From positions 1 to 8,143 of the forward strand of contig JAIDIR010000188.1 of the NCBI GenBank assembly GCA_029052615.1: a stretch of 8,143 bases of DNA, in the 5' to 3' direction. The DNA is from Clostridia bacterium. GTDB lineage: Bacteria; Bacillota; Clostridia; Christensenellales; Borkfalkiaceae. Each line of letters starts with the position of its first letter. Positions within the stretch are counted from its first letter, which is position 1. The notes beneath the pieces are model-generated. The model saw only the letters and a program-made list of their open reading frames with translations. It was not told the DNA's origin and made no database searches. A program made the position numbers and the translations under genes. Shown in pieces: positions 7,201 to 8,143 of this stretch.

Positions 7201-8143
7201 GTCGTAAATTTTTACGTCTTCCGCGTCCTCTTCTTCGCTGACCTTATGCACAACGATTTCAAGGTTTTTAACTCCCTGCTGTTTGTACGTAACGGTCATC
7301 TTTGTCGTTTCCGACTTGCCCGTTATCGAATTGTAGTTATTCTTTATTGAAGGGTCGTTTTCGTCCTCCGGCGTAAACTGCCAGTAATATACCGTCTTGC
7401 TTTCGTCCGGCGCTTCACCCGATTGCCACTCAATTTTACCTGGCGTAGCTTTGTTGTGATTATTGATAAGTTCGGGCAGTTTTCCGTCGTTATACGAAGT
7501 GTATAACGGGTTTGGCAAAGCTTCCTTAAACTTAGGCGTAACATTAGGGTTTGCCTTACCTATCGTAATAGTGAATGTTCTTGTGTCGGCGTCGTCGCCC
7601 GTGCTCCACTTCAAGCCTGACGCAAGTTTCATTTTAACCGTATATGCGCCCGCATTTAAGATATCATTTTTATTAACGGGCAAGGTCAGATTTGTTGCGT
7701 CACTGTCCAGATTATCCTGATAAGAAATGCTTTCAACCGTCATATATGCGGCATTGTTATATATTTCAAGGTCAAGCCATGCGGGCTTTTCCGAAGCGGT
7801 TAAATCGGTTATCCACTTAGAATTGCCGTCGTAAGTAACGCTGAAATTCTGCGGTGCGTCAATACCACTGTTCTTCGTATCATACGAACAGTAAACGGTT
7901 TCGCTCTTGTTTCCGCCGTTGGCAGACGTATATAAAATTGATACGTCGTGCGTGGAAAGCGAAACATCCGAGGGCAAAGCCAAGTTTGTAGCCGCCTGCT
8001 TGGTTGTAGTGGCGGTGCTTCCGCTCATCGAAATGGCCGCCTGATAGTCAACCGCGCCGTCCTTAGAATTTTTCTTGGTTAAAAGTACAAGCAGGTTGCC
8101 GCCGCTTACGCCCGTAACGGGGTTGTTGTAAGTTATATAAAGA
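4294..8143 (-). CDS. Large multidomain surface protein with one transmembrane helix and long intracellular tail (N-terminus missing)
   Basis: The gene is cut by the right edge: the frame is open for 38 codons beyond the first in-frame ATG (8026-8028), so 1282 C-terminal residues are visible and the true start lies outside. In order the protein shows beta-rich N-terminal modules (about 7276-8143), two bacterial Ig-like segments (about 6727-7275), three MBG/YDG-like repeats (5980-6726), a Big_3-like module (5725-5979), two more NYxW-type modules (about 5128-5724), one transmembrane helix (5059-5124) and a tail of roughly 250 residues. The tail holds a Lys/Arg/Glu-rich segment, a Met-Pro-Gln tract, a heptad coiled coil, an Ala/Pro/Thr linker and a distinctive C-terminus (RVFDVGGFYKP, then an acidic end). 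Positive residues just after the helix suggest the tail is cytoplasmic. There is no LPxTG anchor. Function is unknown; an adhesin or envelope-tethering role is inferred. G+C is visibly lower in the extracellular part (24 of 60 in 6241-6300; 25 of 60 in 7441-7500). Confidence 0.85.
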   Translation of the reverse strand, partial: LYITYNNPVTGVSGGNLLVLLTKKNSKDGAVDYQAAISMSGSTATTTKQAATNLALPSDVSLSTHDVSILYTSANGGNKSETVYCSYDTKNSGIDAPQNFSVTYDGNSKWITDLTASEKPAWLDLEIYNNAAYMTVESISYQDNLDSDATNLTLPVNKNDILNAGAYTVKMKLASGLKWSTGDDADTRTFTITIGKANPNVTPKFKEALPNPLYTSYNDGKLPELINNHNKATPGKIEWQSGEAPDESKTVYYWQFTPEDENDPSIKNNYNSITGKSETTKMTVTYKQQGVKNLEIVVHKVSEEEDAEDVKIYDAYTLANGDYSLKKFITVYKVMEDGVTKVALKDSEYSLALTSGKNKLSVGKVTIRAEFGVKTGEKEITVTKSEVLAISANYKDNGTHLVYSDKLSYDDIKKNLTVKAKWNYSGDDYLDVAIADVTVTGTIKAGEEVEFTAKYGEKGTEQEANFYAEIEKGTYDIADSLFPDKTVTYTGTAYNPEGWIDTTKLPTGMTVTYSCDTDLTEVNESGYTVTATFSNPDPDNYNDPATKTAKLTVTDKKIFNITATFENDKVTYDGENHELEISGDLPEGVTVKYYVGEEEFTGATKAGTYEVTAKFTHNNPEYADIDNKKATLTIERATITLPDDIFEDRTELDDNSEHFLEVNGLPDNVTVTYEYNGKKQSEPFKFDKAGKYEVIAHFEPTDKDNYNAIESVKATLEITDAVVVKIEALLENGAKFTTANTLDDLKAKLKVTAVYNNGTKAEVEDYELSCNGLRDNGKLKYGNQSVTVTYKVGDDKFTAVVNNIIVGREKVALPTFKGGLKYAGVELKPKATDFNGYDETLMAFVVDKTVPGLAVGSYKAVFALNDPENYEWATAKTLKKTVFAVVYDEMVLNANEAAVDWNISKAVLTATKTDGGLPVFASDSYIGAFADVVTLKYYKDESCSEEVAAEELKYETQYYVKAELIDTENFELDASAAQYTVKSFSYTTPAKELTGFEKILAVVKKNWLWIVIAAVALILLILIIALAARSAKKKREREERRLAEEKEEKKREQEERKLEREERMARMSQQQQMPQMMMPQMMPQMPQQMPQSAPQAAQPVAAGGSVSDAQFAQIQSELAAMRAEQAAMRTEVAMRAEQAAIKAEQSVMHSEIYAMRGGEQTVSGGISLDKLTEIIRTEVRNAMANEKAAAQATPAAPESNAAPVTAQVPPDAVMTTVTTTKIDTTKKPAQNAQAQAAPVRTVVRNVVAPMPVDDGRVFDVGGFYKPADPMTDIGFTDEDKND
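4666..4788 (-). repeat. Heptad-repeat coiled coil with one-residue skip
   Basis: Six successive units are AAMRAEQ (4768-4788), AAMRTEV (4747-4767), AMRAEQ (4729-4746), AAIKAEQ (4708-4728), SVMHSEI (4687-4707) and YAMRGGE (4666-4686). All are seven residues except the third, which lacks one Ala codon. Alternating Ala/Met core positions and charged flanks predict an alpha-helical coiled coil, implying that the cytoplasmic tail oligomerises or binds a partner. Confidence 0.85.
4867..4944 (-). repeat. Met-Pro-Gln-rich low-complexity tract in the intracellular tail
   Basis: The segment reads as overlapping MPQ, MMPQ and MPQQ units after a run of four glutamines. At DNA level the unit is a short imperfect repeat of CATCTG/CATTTGC type (plus strand), which could vary in copy number by slippage. 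It links the charged juxtamembrane segment to the heptad-repeat region and is probably disordered. Confidence 0.85.
5059..5124 (-). other. Transmembrane helix of the surface protein
   Basis: Twenty-two hydrophobic residues (starting WLWIVIAAVALILLILIIAL) follow KKN and are followed by ARSAKKKREREERR. The dense positive charge after the helix fits the positive-inside rule with the long repeat region outside and the C-terminus in the cytoplasm. It is far from the C-terminus (about 250 residues), so it is not a sortase-type anchor. Confidence 0.9.
5725..5979 (-). other. Bacterial Ig-like (Big_3-type) module in the surface protein
   Basis: About 85 residues carry the signature of group 3 bacterial Ig-like domains: a KVTAVYNNGTKAEVEDYEL strand pair, then a GNQSVTVTYKVGDDKFTAVV strand pair ending in IIV. 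It lies between the MBG-like repeats and the membrane-proximal modules. Such domains form elongated extracellular stalks. The call is by pattern only; no profile search was run. Confidence 0.65.
5980..6726 (-). repeat. Three tandem MBG/YDG-like beta-sandwich repeats
   Basis: Three consecutive units of about 80-85 residues lie at 6472-6726, 6232-6471 and 5980-6231. Each follows the pattern of a tyrosine- or aspartate-containing opening (VTYTG, VTYDG, and a degenerate form in the third), then LPxG or LPDN with VTVxY, then AGxYxV or SGYTV with T/IAxF, then a PxYxx or NYN segment, and finally ATLxI or AKLTV. The pattern matches MBG/YDG-type modules of Bacillota surface proteins. DNA identity between units is low by eye, so the repeat is old at protein level and not a recent duplication. 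These modules typically serve as stalks or ligand-binding units. Confidence 0.7.

Noticed and set aside
8026..8028. ATG as the true start of the surface protein
   Set aside because: The frame is open from here to the right edge, there is no good Shine-Dalgarno, and no signal peptide follows this Met.

Overview
The window looks like a chromosomal segment from a Gram-positive, Clostridia-like bacterium (Bacillota), probably an uncultured gut-type lineage. The reasons are a SigH-type sporulation sigma factor, a CwlD-type spore-cortex amidase, Mini-RNase III (a Bacillota and cyanobacterial enzyme) and the mrnC-rlmB-sigH gene order. The placement is inferred from gene content; no marker gene fixes genus or family.

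Left half (1-3498, minus strand): a tight co-directional operon, read right to left as mrnC > rlmB > sigH > dnaX > ybaB (the last cut by the left edge). Gaps are 6, 4, 11 and 22 bases. mrnC and rlmB both act on 23S rRNA. sigH encodes the early-stationary/sporulation sigma factor. dnaX encodes the DNA polymerase III clamp-loader subunit, and ybaB, its usual partner, a small nucleoid-associated protein. The operon therefore joins two blocks that are separate in Bacillus subtilis (mrnC-rlmB-...-sigH and dnaX-yaaK-recR). A well-formed promoter sits at 3511-3539, so close to mrnC that the mRNA would have almost no leader.

Centre (3499-4295): a 60-base divergent intergenic region, then a plus-strand cwlD-like N-acetylmuramoyl-L-alanine amidase (3559-4260) with an N-terminal membrane or signal segment. 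It ends in a perfect 16-bp inverted repeat with a 9-base loop (4255-4295). This repeat also contains the end of the converging right-hand gene and should terminate transcription both ways.

Right half (4294-8143, minus strand): the 3' part of one very large gene for a surface protein. Its frame is open to the right edge, so the N-terminus is missing. The visible 1282 residues comprise many beta-rich Ig-like, MBG/YDG-like and Big_3-like modules, one transmembrane helix, and a roughly 250-residue tail. The tail has a charged segment, a Met-Pro-Gln tract, a heptad-repeat coiled coil, a low-complexity Ala/Pro/Thr stretch and a distinctive acidic C-terminus. It has no LPxTG sorting signal; it looks like a membrane-spanning adhesin with an intracellular tail. 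This is the least ordinary item in the window. No CRISPR array, insertion sequence, tRNA or rRNA was seen.
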